The notes under the pieces: generated by a model
What the model was told of the DNA's origin: nothing
Databases searched by the model: none
The model's input: the letters and a program-made list of their open reading frames with translations, nothing else
Shown here: positions 32,502 through 41,456 of the stretch, in pieces
Numbering within the stretch: the first letter of the stretch is position 1
Layout of the letters: every line of letters begins with the position of its first letter
Assembly: GCA_966112615.1 (NCBI GenBank)
Contig: CBHWDO010000001.1
Coordinates: 186,001-250,000, forward strand
Reading direction: 5' to 3'
DNA from: Flavitalea sp966112615
GTDB taxonomy: Bacteria; Bacteroidota; Bacteroidia; Chitinophagales; Chitinophagaceae
Length of the DNA stretch: 64,000 bases
Program-made: the position numbers and the translations under genes

Positions 32502-33043
32502 TTCAGTGAGTAGTTTTGAATTCTCCTTGCATTGAAATACCCTTCGATTTTGGCAGTCGTTCTTCCTTCACCATAGATCCCTGATTTCTCAATGATAAAT
32601 GTTCCGGAAACAGTTTCACCAACGTTACCATATTTGGTGATCTTCAGTTGACCCGGACTATTTTCAGATCCATTATCGGTAGTATAATGTTCCTGGTAGA
32701 CAACTGTATTAAGACCTGCCCTTTCAGCATATAGAAAATTATTGGAGCCATAATTATCCCAGGCATATGTATTGGAAATTTTTTCCGGTCCTGTCCAGTT
32801 GATCACTATGGACCCTGCATTCTCTCCGTCTTTTGAAACCTGTCCTGTGATATAGGTTTCACTTCCCTCAGGATAAAATTGAGCAAGGGCTTGTCCTGTC
32901 TTGATCCATTGACCATCATTGATCCTGATAAAAATGCCCTGCTCTGATGGTGGGATTTCCTCGTTCTTTTCTTTTTTGCATGATAAGATGAACATTGAAA
33001 AGAAGACCGCTAATAATAAAAAAGGATAAGGTTTTGGTTTCAT
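32498..33043 (-). CDS. Lipoprotein of unknown function
   Basis: About 181 residues from the preferred ATG. PFLLLAVFFSMFILSC is a lipoprotein signal, followed by KKEKNEEIPPSEQG. The body appears beta-rich: IFIRINDGQWIKTG, YITGQVSKDGENAGSIVINW and VSGTFIIEKSGIYGEGRTT. It could be a surface-exposed lipoprotein. It is the first gene of the three-gene exported unit, with its stop overlapping the start of the next gene. No family recognised. Confidence 0.6.
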   Translation of the reverse strand: MKPKPYPFLLLAVFFSMFILSCKKEKNEEIPPSEQGIFIRINDGQWIKTGQALAQFYPEGSETYITGQVSKDGENAGSIVINWTGPEKISNTYAWDNYGSNNFLYAERAGLNTVVYQEHYTTDNGSENSPGQLKITKYGNVGETVSGTFIIEKSGIYGEGRTTAKIEGYFNARRIQNYSLK

Positions 33044-33215
33044 GGTATAATTAATGAGGCACAAAAAAATGGAGAAGATCTTTCAAATAAATGTTAATAG
33101 TGTTTAAATGGACTACCGTTCATCACATCACGCTTCATTGGCAAAATTCTACGCTTCATAGGTTAAGAGATTGACAACCCTTCCGGAACTGGGTTACTTG
33201 CATCAAAACCTTCAA

Positions 33216-34412
33216 GTGAAAAAAGTTTATTTATCCATTGCATTGTTCATGAGTGTTATGAGCATTGCATGCAGCAAGCCGATCCATATTGGATCCAATG
33301 AGAATTGTGAATGCACAGGTATCAGAAAAAACCTGCAGCATCCCATGAAAGATTCTATCACCGCTATTGTACAACGGTACATTCAGAAAGGACTACCCGG
33401 TGTACAGGTTACTGTGAAAAACAATTCCGGTTGGTACAGTACTTCTGCCGGGTATTCAAACACCGCAACACAGGACAGCCTGAATCCATGTAGTCCTGGC
33501 TGGTATTTCAGTCTTACCAAAAGCTATACAGCAACGCTTATCATGATGGAAAAAGAAAGAGGCAGGATCAACCTGGATGCAAAGATCCAACAGTATTTGC
33601 CCGATACCCTTCAACAAAAAATCACTGGTGCAGATAAGATCACGGTAAGGATGTTGTTGAATCACTCTTCAGGATTAATGAATTTCACTGATCTTCCGGA
33701 GTACCTGGGAAGACAGTTCCAGGATCCTTCAAACCAGCCTTCATTAGCGGAAATCATTCAAATGAGTTCTGATCGTGCATTGTTATCTGAACCTGGAACA
33801 AAATATTTCTACAGTAATACAAACTATCTTTTGCTGTATGTTATCCTGGAAAAGGTGAGCGGAAGATCATATGCAGACCTCCTGAGAGAAAGGATCATTA
33901 AAAGATTTTCTTTAAAAGAAACATATTTCCAGGTATCTCCTGCAAAAGCAGCACAGCTGGGATTCCCTCATTATTATGCTGACCTTCAGGGTACAGATCA
34001 GTTAATAGATGTAACCATGTGGAATCATTTTGTAGGTGATGCATCTTATGGATGGGGTGGAATTTCAGGAACTCCAACCGATGCTATTATTTTTTATGAA
34101 GCCTTGATGAAGGGAAGGGTTGTTACAAAACAATCGCTTAATGAGATGCTGACATGGTTCCAGGAAGCAGGTTCAGAATATCCAAGCTATGGATTGGGCA
34201 TTGAATACTGGCAATTCCGCAAGGGTAGCACACCTCAAAGAGGCCATGAAGGTGATGGTATAGGCAACTCTACCATGATACTGTATGTTCCGGATAATGA
34301 TACCTATCTCTTTATCAATATCACTGCAGGAAGAAGAATTCCAGGTCCATATCTTTTTAAAGTAACTGATTTGAAGAATGAGCTTGGAAGATATGTGGCC
34401 AACTGGCGATAA
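33216..34412 (+). CDS. Serine hydrolase, beta-lactamase/penicillin-binding-protein fold, lipoprotein
   Basis: About 398 residues. With a GTG start at 33216 the protein begins with a lipoprotein signal (KKVYLSIALFMSVMSIAC). A TTG at 33171 would add 15 residues that do not improve the signal. The class C beta-lactamase-like domain has SLTK as the catalytic SxxK, YSNTNY as the YxN motif and RGHEGDGIGNST as the region of the third motif. LLNHSSGLMNF is also typical. Such enzymes are D-amino-acid hydrolases, esterases or peptidoglycan-linked peptidases. It is followed by a LytS/LytR-like pair 43 bases downstream; whether they are linked is unknown. Confidence 0.85.
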   Translation: MKKVYLSIALFMSVMSIACSKPIHIGSNENCECTGIRKNLQHPMKDSITAIVQRYIQKGLPGVQVTVKNNSGWYSTSAGYSNTATQDSLNPCSPGWYFSLTKSYTATLIMMEKERGRINLDAKIQQYLPDTLQQKITGADKITVRMLLNHSSGLMNFTDLPEYLGRQFQDPSNQPSLAEIIQMSSDRALLSEPGTKYFYSNTNYLLLYVILEKVSGRSYADLLRERIIKRFSLKETYFQVSPAKAAQLGFPHYYADLQGTDQLIDVTMWNHFVGDASYGWGGISGTPTDAIIFYEALMKGRVVTKQSLNEMLTWFQEAGSEYPSYGLGIEYWQFRKGSTPQRGHEGDGIGNSTMILYVPDNDTYLFINITAGRRIPGPYLFKVTDLKNELGRYVANWR

Positions 34413-34455
34413 ACAACTGCAGTTTTACTAACTTGACAAAGCTATAACCCTAACC

Positions 34456-35517
34456 ATGGCAACAAATAAGATCAGGCTGAAAGATAAATGGTTCCGTTTT
34501 ATTGGAATTCCATTGATCGCTGTAATGTCGCACATCATATTCTTCAATGAAAACCATGGTGAACCCGACAAAGCATTTACAGTCTGGCAGGTTTATTTGA
34601 TTTCTGTTGTAGAAGCCATTGTGCTTTGGGAAGTTAACCGGGTGGTCCTTGTTTACTTCAGAAATGCGTTTCCTGAACTCTCGGAGTCCAGGAAACGCAT
34701 CCTTTATACATTCCTTGGATGTATGGCTGCTACCATCCTGGTGCGGTATATCAATGTATGGGTTTATGATAAGACATTATTCTGGGGTTACCTTTTCCCG
34801 CCAGAAGGTTACCTGTACAGTATTTTCGTAGGATTGCTATACGTGGCTATTGTAATGACGATCTATGAAGGATTCTATTATTTCCAAAAGTGGAAACAGT
34901 TGTATACTGAAACAGAAGCATTGAAAAGAGAGAACCTGCAAACGCAACTTGATTCATTGAAATCGCAGATCAACCCGCATTTCTTATTTAATAATCTGAG
35001 TTCCATTTCATCCCTGGTAACGGAAGATCCACAGAAAGCAGTGAAATATATCAATGAGCTGGCACTGGTTTACAGGTATTTATTGCAGGCGAATGAAAAG
35101 GATCTTGTAACCATTGAAGAAGAAATCAATTTTACATTAAGTTATACCGACCTGTTGAAAACCAGGTTCGGAAAAGGCATTCAGCTTGATGTCGATCTTT
35201 CAGAAGAAACAAGGATGAAATTCATTCCACCGCTTACATTCCAGTTATTGCTCGAAAATGCGGTAAAGCACAATATTGTACTGGCTGAAAAACCGTTGCA
35301 CATAAAAATATTTGAAAGCAATGACCATATTGTAATTGAAAACAATCTACAAAGGAAGAACAGTCAGCCATTCTCTAATAAGATGGGATTGAAAAATATC
35401 ATATCAAAATACAACCTGCTAAATCAAGGAATGGTGCAGGTCACAGAATCAGTTGAAACATTTAGTGTATCCATTCCAATTATAAAAAATAAGTATTATG
35501 AAATTGCTCATAGTTGA
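34456..35517 (+). CDS. LytS-like sensor histidine kinase
   Basis: A 353-residue membrane kinase. About four hydrophobic segments fill residues 12-135. The His_kinase domain starts with LKSQINPHFLFNNLSSISSL, where His175 would be the phosphorylated residue, and the ATPase part has LLENAVKHNIV. This is the compact form common in Bacteroidota, without a separate sensory domain. It should phosphorylate the LytTR response regulator encoded next, whose start lies 20 bases inside this gene. The signal sensed is unknown. Confidence 0.93.
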   Translation: MATNKIRLKDKWFRFIGIPLIAVMSHIIFFNENHGEPDKAFTVWQVYLISVVEAIVLWEVNRVVLVYFRNAFPELSESRKRILYTFLGCMAATILVRYINVWVYDKTLFWGYLFPPEGYLYSIFVGLLYVAIVMTIYEGFYYFQKWKQLYTETEALKRENLQTQLDSLKSQINPHFLFNNLSSISSLVTEDPQKAVKYINELALVYRYLLQANEKDLVTIEEEINFTLSYTDLLKTRFGKGIQLDVDLSEETRMKFIPPLTFQLLLENAVKHNIVLAEKPLHIKIFESNDHIVIENNLQRKNSQPFSNKMGLKNIISKYNLLNQGMVQVTESVETFSVSIPIIKNKYYEIAHS

Positions 35518-36250
35518 GGATGAATATTTACTGGCGAGGGAACTTTCCAGGCTCATCACTTCAATTGAGCCATCGGCAGATATCCTGGGACAATGTAATA
35601 GCATTGAAAGTACAGTAAAGTGGCTTAAAGATAATGATGCTCCTGAATTGATCTTTATGGATATTGAACTTGCGGATGGGCAATGCTTTGAGATCTTTGA
35701 ACAGGTTGAAATTAAAACGCCTGTTATTTTCACTACTGCATACGATGAATTTGCCATCAGGGCATTCAAAGTAAACAGCATTGATTACCTGCTGAAACCG
35801 ATCCAGAAGAATGAACTTGAATCAGCTATCAATAAATGGAAGGATTATCACGGAAAACTGCAATCCTCAAATCTTGAAGGGCTGCTCAAACTACTGGCAA
35901 AACCTGTTGAGTATAAAAACAGGTTTCTCGTAAAACAAGGACAGAAGCTTGTTTCCATTCATGTCAATGAAGTGGCATTTTTTACAGCAAAGAATACTTT
36001 GAATTATATCATCACAAGGAACAAACAAAAGTTCATCGTTGATCATACACTTGATGAACTCGAGAAGATGGTCGATCCAAAATATTTCTTTCGTGCAAAC
36101 CGTCAATATATCATTGCGCATGATATAATAGCTGCAGTTCATCCGTGGTTCAATGGAAAATTAAAAATTGAAAATTCTGTATTTCCGGAAGAAGAAATAC
36201 TGGTTAGCAGGGAGCGAGCGGCAATATTAAAAGATTGGCTGGGAGCCTGA
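35498..36250 (+). CDS. LytTR-family response regulator
   Basis: A 250-residue regulator. The receiver domain (1-120) has IVEDEY, the phospho-acceptor Asp55 in LIFMDIELADG and the conserved Lys in SIDYLLKPIQ. The LytTR DNA-binding domain (about 145-245) contains FLVKQGQKLVSIHVNEVAFF, LDELEKMVDPKYFFRANRQYI (shortened) and VSRERAAILKDWL. It overlaps the kinase gene by 20 bases, so the two form one unit. LytTR proteins bind direct repeats; none was searched for across the whole window. Confidence 0.94.
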   Translation: MKLLIVEDEYLLARELSRLITSIEPSADILGQCNSIESTVKWLKDNDAPELIFMDIELADGQCFEIFEQVEIKTPVIFTTAYDEFAIRAFKVNSIDYLLKPIQKNELESAINKWKDYHGKLQSSNLEGLLKLLAKPVEYKNRFLVKQGQKLVSIHVNEVAFFTAKNTLNYIITRNKQKFIVDHTLDELEKMVDPKYFFRANRQYIIAHDIIAAVHPWFNGKLKIENSVFPEEEILVSRERAAILKDWLGA

Positions 36251-36298
36251 TCCTAAAAATTTAATATACCTCTTCGATTTAATAAGGTAAATTATAGA

Positions 36299-36469
36299 AT
36301 GAATACCACTGTTATCATTATTGTAGTTTTGATTGGATTGATCTTCATTGGATTCCTTATTCTCAAAAACAAAGAGGACAGAAAAGATTATGAGAAACAA
36401 ATGAATGAAGATTATCCGGGAACACATGAGGACTCTTCTAATACTGCAACAGATAATCCAAAATTATAA
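36299..36469 (+). CDS. Small single-pass membrane protein
   Basis: A 56-residue frame starting at ATG 36299. TTVIIIVVLIGLIFIGFLIL is one membrane helix at about 3-22, followed by a charged tail (KNKEDRKDYEKQMNEDYPG). It lies 48 bases after the response regulator and ends inside a perfect terminator hairpin. No family name is known to me; similar short proteins are frequent in this phylum. Its reality is supported by the hydrophobic-then-charged pattern and the tightly placed terminator. Confidence 0.6.
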   Translation: MNTTVIIIVVLIGLIFIGFLILKNKEDRKDYEKQMNEDYPGTHEDSSNTATDNPKL

Positions 36470-36492
36470 TGGCCGCTTTAAAAGCGGCCATT
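36468..36492. terminator. Bidirectional terminator
   Basis: AATGGCCGCTTT and AAAGCGGCCATT form a perfect palindrome between the small membrane protein and the convergent protease gene. T-rich sequence follows in both directions only in part (ATAATTTAC on plus). Confidence 0.75.
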
Positions 36493-36497
36493 ATAAT

Positions 36498-39400
36498 TTA
36501 CTTTAATTGTTTCATCAGTTCATCAACTGCCTTCTTCAATTGCTCATCTTCATTTTTGATAATATAATCAACTGAATTTTCGATAACTATATCCGGTTCG
36601 GCGGCACCAAGCTCCTGGTTCTTATCAGTTGCTTTGGTATACCATCCTCTTCCAGGCAAACGCAATGTTGATCCATCAAGCATTGTAGCAGCACCCGTTG
36701 AAATTACGGATCCGTTTGTAGGTGTTCCTACCAGTTTACCAATACCCAATGTTTTATAAGCATGAGAGAAGATCTCAGCATTGGAATAACTTGACTCATT
36801 ACATAAAGCAATGGAAGGTTTCATCCATGCAGCATACACCAACCTTTCACCCACAGGATAATAATCCCTGAACCTAAGCTTATCTTTTTCTGGATCATCT
36901 GAAGCACCCCTTGGAACTGTGTATGCATGTTGTTTGTAGTTGAGTACAGTCATGAGGTAATCAGTTGTACTTCCTCCTCCATTGTATCTAACATCTATGA
37001 TCAATCCGTCTTTACCGTACCCTGCAGCAGTAAACTCTCTTTCTGTTTCTTCAAAGCTTGGCATATTCATCGCCTGGATATGAACATATCCCAACTTACC
37101 ATTAGAATATTTTTCCACCAGTTTTTTCCTGTTCAAAACCCACTCTTTGTATAATTCATCACTCAGGCTATTGGTAGGGCGAATCAATACTTCCCTGCTC
37201 TTGCCCTTGCTGTCTTTTACAGTAAGAAGAATTCTTTCATTCACCAAACCGCTCAGCAATGAATAAAAATTTTCATTCGATCTGTATACTTCCGAATTCA
37301 CTGCAGTGATCACATCACCTTCATATAACCTGCTACCAGTGCGGGCTGCAGGGGAATTAGGAATCACACGCGACACCTTCATTCCATCATTACCTGGTAT
37401 CAATTCAACACCCAGCAAACCCGTAGACTCACGCTGGGTTTCAGTTCTGTCGGGAGGATTAAAACCCTGGTGACTACTGTTCAATTCACCAAGCATCAGG
37501 TTGAACATATCCCGGAAATCATTGCTTGTACTTGCAGCTACTGCACGTGGTTTATATTTATCATGCAATTCCTTCCAGTTATACCCATGCATTTTCGGAT
37601 CATAGAAATTATCGCGCATGGTTCTCCAGGCTTCTTCAAAGACCTGCTCTCTTTCTGTCTTGTAATCTATTCTGAACTTTGCACTGTAAGGCATGGATTC
37701 CTGCGCACCAGATTTTGCATCAATTCTTGCAATGGTTCCACCCATGCGTGTGAAGTAGATATATTTTCCTTCATTATCAATATTGAGGGAACCGGGGTTA
37801 GCTCCTCCTTTAGTAAGTTCCTTCAATTCCTTTCCATCCCATTTGATACTATACAGATCACGACCCTTTGCGGTACTTGTGCTGGCAGTGTAATAAAACG
37901 TCTGACCATCTTTTGATATTACAAAATCACCTTCATTACCAGGAAAATTAGTTACCTGGACAGTTCTTTCACTAATACCATCAAAGTCTATCTTCAATGG
38001 TTTCAGGTTAGATTTAGTTTTAGCATTATCGGAAGATGGAGCATCCTGCCAGTCTTCATTCACTTTTTCCCAATCCTCTTTTCTCAACCAAATAAACCAG
38101 ACATCGGTACTCAAATTATTTCTTGCAGATAAAAATCCAAGCTTGGTACCATCAGGACTCCAAACAGGATTGCTCTCAGAACGAGGATGCATGGTAACAT
38201 TCACCGGCTTTGCAGAATTGTCGGCAGGTTGAATGAATACTTCAAAGTTTGCATAAAGATCCGAACGTGAATAAGCAAGCCACTTGTTATCTGGACTCCA
38301 TGCAATTCCTCCTGGTGCACTCCAGCTATCGCCCAATGATTTTTCATTGGAAAGCTTTCCGTTTCCGTTGATATCAGCCACTACGAGTTCACCTCTTCCA
38401 CGAACATAAGCGATCTTTTTCCCGTCGGGAGAAACTACAGGTGACCTTTCATTTTCAGATGTTTTGGTAACCTGGATGATGCCTGGCTTCAATGTTCTGA
38501 AAAGATTCACTTCGTTTGTATCAACTGAACGAACCATGTAAAGATCAAAATTTCCATCATTCCTGTCGGATGTAAAGATGAGTGCTGAATCATTCAGCCA
38601 TACAGGATTCATATCGCGGTAAGGATGATTGGAAACATTCACACTGCGGCTTTTTTCTTTATCTGCTTCTTTGATAAAAACTTCACCACGAATGGTAAAA
38701 GCCATCATCTTGCCATTTGGTGAGATGGCATACTCAGTGGCTCCATTGGTAAAGCTTTTATTTTCTTCAGGATCAAATCGATCATCCGCACTCATTTGCA
38801 CATTGATCTTTGCAGCAGTTCCATTCTTCCAGAGATAGAGATTCATGTCTTTCTCAAATACAATGGCAGATGCATTCTTTGCAATGCTATAATGACGAAT
38901 TGCTTCATCAGAATATTTTGTAAGCTGCTCAGGTTTTGATGCTGCCTTACCATTATCATCAAGCTTGATACGGTATAAATTGTATGTTCCTGAATTTGAA
39001 CTCAGGAAGTAAAGAGTATTGTCATCAGCCCATTGCGGCATGATATCATTAGAAGTAAACAATGGAAGTTTGTTGTATGCATTGGTCTTTGAATCGAAGA
39101 TCCAGATCTCACGATCTGAAGACCCGCGATAATCTTCGCGTGCAACAGGATTGCTTCCACCCTTCACAAATGCAATGAATCTTCCATTAGGAGAAGTTGC
39201 CGGTTCAAAACCAAGTACATTGGTATGCCTTTGCTCAGTTCCTCCTTTAGCAGTGATGATATACATTTCAGGCTCTCTTTCAATCTGGCGGAATTCGCGA
39301 CTGGTATTGAAGAGCAGCTTATCATTGCTAAGCCAGCTTGCAATATTGTCGGAAGCGGAATGGAAGGTGAGACGCTTTGGTGTACCGCCCTGGACAGGGA

Positions 39401-39677
39401 TGGTGAACACATCATTATTTCCATAACGGGCTCCGGAGAAAGCGATTGTTTTTCCATCAGGACTAAAAACAGGGTTTGATTCGTATGCTTCGTGAATAGT
39501 CAGTCGCTCAGGTCTTCCGCCGGAAGCCGGCACTGTCCAGATATCGCCCTGGTGAGAAAATGCAATAAGGTTTCCTTCGGGGTTAATAGCAGGATGACGG
39601 AGTAACAGGCCATCCTGCGCAGTTGCCGGCACACATGCAGCAATTGATAATGCGAGTGGCAAAATCTTCTTCATCAT
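36498..39677 (-). CDS. Tricorn-like S41 family peptidase
   Basis: A 1059-residue exported protein (signal peptide ending PATA). Two WD40/PD40-like beta-propeller parts occupy about 25-650, with repeated FSPDGKTIAFSG-like blades (AINPEGNLIAFSHQGD, SPDGKKIAYVRGRGE, WSPDGTKLGFLSARNN). A tricorn C1-like helix region follows, then a PDZ domain (LLGVELIPG to YEGDVITAVNSEVY). The S41 peptidase core has YVHIQAMN, DVRYNGGGSTTD and NESSYSNAEIF, which carries the likely nucleophile Ser. It probably degrades peptides in the periplasm. The length equals that of Bacteroidota tricorn homologues. It stands alone on this strand. Confidence 0.92.
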   Translation of the reverse strand: MMKKILPLALSIAACVPATAQDGLLLRHPAINPEGNLIAFSHQGDIWTVPASGGRPERLTIHEAYESNPVFSPDGKTIAFSGARYGNNDVFTIPVQGGTPKRLTFHSASDNIASWLSNDKLLFNTSREFRQIEREPEMYIITAKGGTEQRHTNVLGFEPATSPNGRFIAFVKGGSNPVAREDYRGSSDREIWIFDSKTNAYNKLPLFTSNDIMPQWADDNTLYFLSSNSGTYNLYRIKLDDNGKAASKPEQLTKYSDEAIRHYSIAKNASAIVFEKDMNLYLWKNGTAAKINVQMSADDRFDPEENKSFTNGATEYAISPNGKMMAFTIRGEVFIKEADKEKSRSVNVSNHPYRDMNPVWLNDSALIFTSDRNDGNFDLYMVRSVDTNEVNLFRTLKPGIIQVTKTSENERSPVVSPDGKKIAYVRGRGELVVADINGNGKLSNEKSLGDSWSAPGGIAWSPDNKWLAYSRSDLYANFEVFIQPADNSAKPVNVTMHPRSESNPVWSPDGTKLGFLSARNNLSTDVWFIWLRKEDWEKVNEDWQDAPSSDNAKTKSNLKPLKIDFDGISERTVQVTNFPGNEGDFVISKDGQTFYYTASTSTAKGRDLYSIKWDGKELKELTKGGANPGSLNIDNEGKYIYFTRMGGTIARIDAKSGAQESMPYSAKFRIDYKTEREQVFEEAWRTMRDNFYDPKMHGYNWKELHDKYKPRAVAASTSNDFRDMFNLMLGELNSSHQGFNPPDRTETQRESTGLLGVELIPGNDGMKVSRVIPNSPAARTGSRLYEGDVITAVNSEVYRSNENFYSLLSGLVNERILLTVKDSKGKSREVLIRPTNSLSDELYKEWVLNRKKLVEKYSNGKLGYVHIQAMNMPSFEETEREFTAAGYGKDGLIIDVRYNGGGSTTDYLMTVLNYKQHAYTVPRGASDDPEKDKLRFRDYYPVGERLVYAAWMKPSIALCNESSYSNAEIFSHAYKTLGIGKLVGTPTNGSVISTGAATMLDGSTLRLPGRGWYTKATDKNQELGAAEPDIVIENSVDYIIKNEDEQLKKAVDELMKQLK

Positions 39678-39721
39678 AGACTACCAGAATTTTTAAAATG
39701 TGATTGCGTAAGATAAAGCAA

Positions 39722-39754
39722 AACGGCATTCAACAAATATGGTTGAATGCCGTT
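39722..39754 (-). terminator. Terminator of the 2TM protein gene
   Basis: AACGGCATTCAAC and GTTGAATGCCGTT form a perfect 13-bp stem with a 7-base loop. The minus strand continues with TTGCTTT. It lies 21 bases after the stop codon. Confidence 0.82.
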
Positions 39755-39775
39755 CATAAAAATGACAATTTTAAT

Positions 39776-40183
39776 CTAATCTTTACTATCATAATTAAAC
39801 TCCACCGGCCCTACCATATTTTCCGCTTCATCATATGCTTTCAGTAATTCATCACTATTGATCAGCTTGCTTTTGTACCGGTAAACAGCACGGTTGAGAA
39901 AGGTCCAGGCGCCGCGAATATCACTGAGCCTCTTAGATAAATTGAATGCACCCATCAGCGTTAATGTAAGCGCGGAAACAAATGAAACAATTCGAATGAT
40001 GAGATTCTCATAAGTTCCTAATGAACCTACGAATGCTGATATGAATAATGAACAAACAATACTGATGATCCCTCCTGCTATTACAAAATTTGATAGCCGG
40101 TCTACCCGTCGGCTATACACTTTCACTCTGTTCATTATTTCTTTATAAACTTCAGGATCGATTGGTGGAAGTTGGTCTGCCAT
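39776..40183 (-). CDS. Small 2TM protein, SLATT/DUF4231-like
   Basis: A 135-residue protein. A helical, charged N-terminus (EVYKEIMNRVKVYSRRVDRL) is followed by two membrane helices at about 33-53 and 61-81. An amphipathic helix follows (SKRLSDIRGAWTFLNRAVYRYKSK, shortened: RGAWTFLNRAVYRYK), then an acidic tail. This order and the R..W..L-type helix after TM2 resemble the SLATT group of predicted pore-forming effectors in nucleotide- or defence-linked systems. The assignment comes from topology, not from a search. It follows the 394-residue gene by 14 bases and shares a terminator, so both form one unit. Confidence 0.55.
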   Translation of the reverse strand: MADQLPPIDPEVYKEIMNRVKVYSRRVDRLSNFVIAGGIISIVCSLFISAFVGSLGTYENLIIRIVSFVSALTLTLMGAFNLSKRLSDIRGAWTFLNRAVYRYKSKLINSDELLKAYDEAENMVGPVEFNYDSKD

Positions 40184-40197
40184 ATAGTTGGTTTTAA

Positions 40198-41382
40198 TTA
40201 TAGATCTCCTGTAGGAATACCGCCGGCCTTTATGACCTCAACCTGGGTTTCGAAAAATGGCGCCATAAATAATTCATGATTGGCATGGTAACACCGGAAC
40301 AAATAGGCGATGTAATGAATTCTCTGGGATAGATCAGACCAGTCAGTACATCCGGCTCCATCACTATTTTTTGATGCAATCCTGAGCCGATCAAGTAATT
40401 CCATTAATTCCACCTGATCAATACTGCTTAACTGCTCACAGGGCTTTGATAACAGGTCACTGCCCAGTTCCAACACCTCGCCGGTTGGCAATCTTAATGT
40501 CATCAGCTGATCAGTAATAACTTTCCGGATATGTGATTCAGCCTCTTCAACGAGTGAGTCAATTGCTTTCTTAAATAGATCCGTTTTACCAACGATCCAA
40601 TCCATGAAATAATAAAACTTTCCCTTGGTGGATGTATTCTTCAAAATCATATTAGACAGGTGGTCCTTGATTTTAGTAGGATCGATCCTTGCAGCATTCA
40701 TTGAATCAAAGATCTCCGGCTGTAACCTGGTTTGCTCATGGTAACCAACCAGCACATTGGCATAATAAATTTTCTGATGTTTGATCGATGGGTTTACCTC
40801 GAACCATGCTTCATAATATAACCGGAATGCTTTCGACAGGTATTCCTGTCCGCCAGGAGCTGCGCCTGGCAACAGCTTTGCACAAAATTTTTCAATAGAA
40901 ACGGCATCATAACATTCATCATGCATACAGCTTTCCATGAATCTTGAAAATTCCTTTGCAATCTCATCATATACTTTCTTATTGCCTCTTGCAACTGCAC
41001 TGCTCGCATGGGATTGAGCAGTTTCAACAATCCTCTTTATTGCTTCAAGATGGATATTATTTGCTGACTCTTTCCCTAATTGCTTCGCATAAAAAAGAAT
41101 GAGCTTTAGTAACTGCTGAATGTTTGAATTCCGCGTAAGCGTATCCAGCAATTTGTTTCTAAGATCTTCTCCGCGTATCGTAACACCAGCCTGCCTGGAA
41201 GCCCAGGTCGCAAATGTGCACCAGTTAGAAACCTCACCGGTCCTCGAAATAAAGGACCGGGAGATTTCGAAATATGATTGAGTGATGTTTAGATTCCTGT
41301 TGACAGGATCCTTGATCGCAGAAGTGGATTCAATCTCAGCTACTGAAGGAAAAGATTTGAATAAAGCAGTAGTGGTGCTCAT
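40198..41382 (-). CDS. Protein of unknown function, partner of the 2TM gene
   Basis: A 394-residue, apparently soluble and mostly helical protein. No signal peptide, no membrane helix. NWCTFATWASRQAGVTIRGEDL near residue 52 is striking and reminds me of an unclassified family of similar length in other bacteria, but I know no function. Later there are several cysteines (ESCMHDECYD, DGAGCTDW) and a C-terminal helical part (RIHYIAYLFRCYHANHELFM). No nucleotide-binding or catalytic motif was recognised. It is the first gene of a two-gene unit with the SLATT-like protein; sensor and effector roles are one reading (inference). Confidence 0.6.
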   Translation of the reverse strand: MSTTTALFKSFPSVAEIESTSAIKDPVNRNLNITQSYFEISRSFISRTGEVSNWCTFATWASRQAGVTIRGEDLRNKLLDTLTRNSNIQQLLKLILFYAKQLGKESANNIHLEAIKRIVETAQSHASSAVARGNKKVYDEIAKEFSRFMESCMHDECYDAVSIEKFCAKLLPGAAPGGQEYLSKAFRLYYEAWFEVNPSIKHQKIYYANVLVGYHEQTRLQPEIFDSMNAARIDPTKIKDHLSNMILKNTSTKGKFYYFMDWIVGKTDLFKKAIDSLVEEAESHIRKVITDQLMTLRLPTGEVLELGSDLLSKPCEQLSSIDQVELMELLDRLRIASKNSDGAGCTDWSDLSQRIHYIAYLFRCYHANHELFMAPFFETQVEVIKAGGIPTGDL

Positions 41383-41456
41383 ATCAATGGATAAGGTGAT
41401 GAATATTCATCATAGGGAACCGTATCCATAGAGCGGAATCGAAACAGAAATTACTT

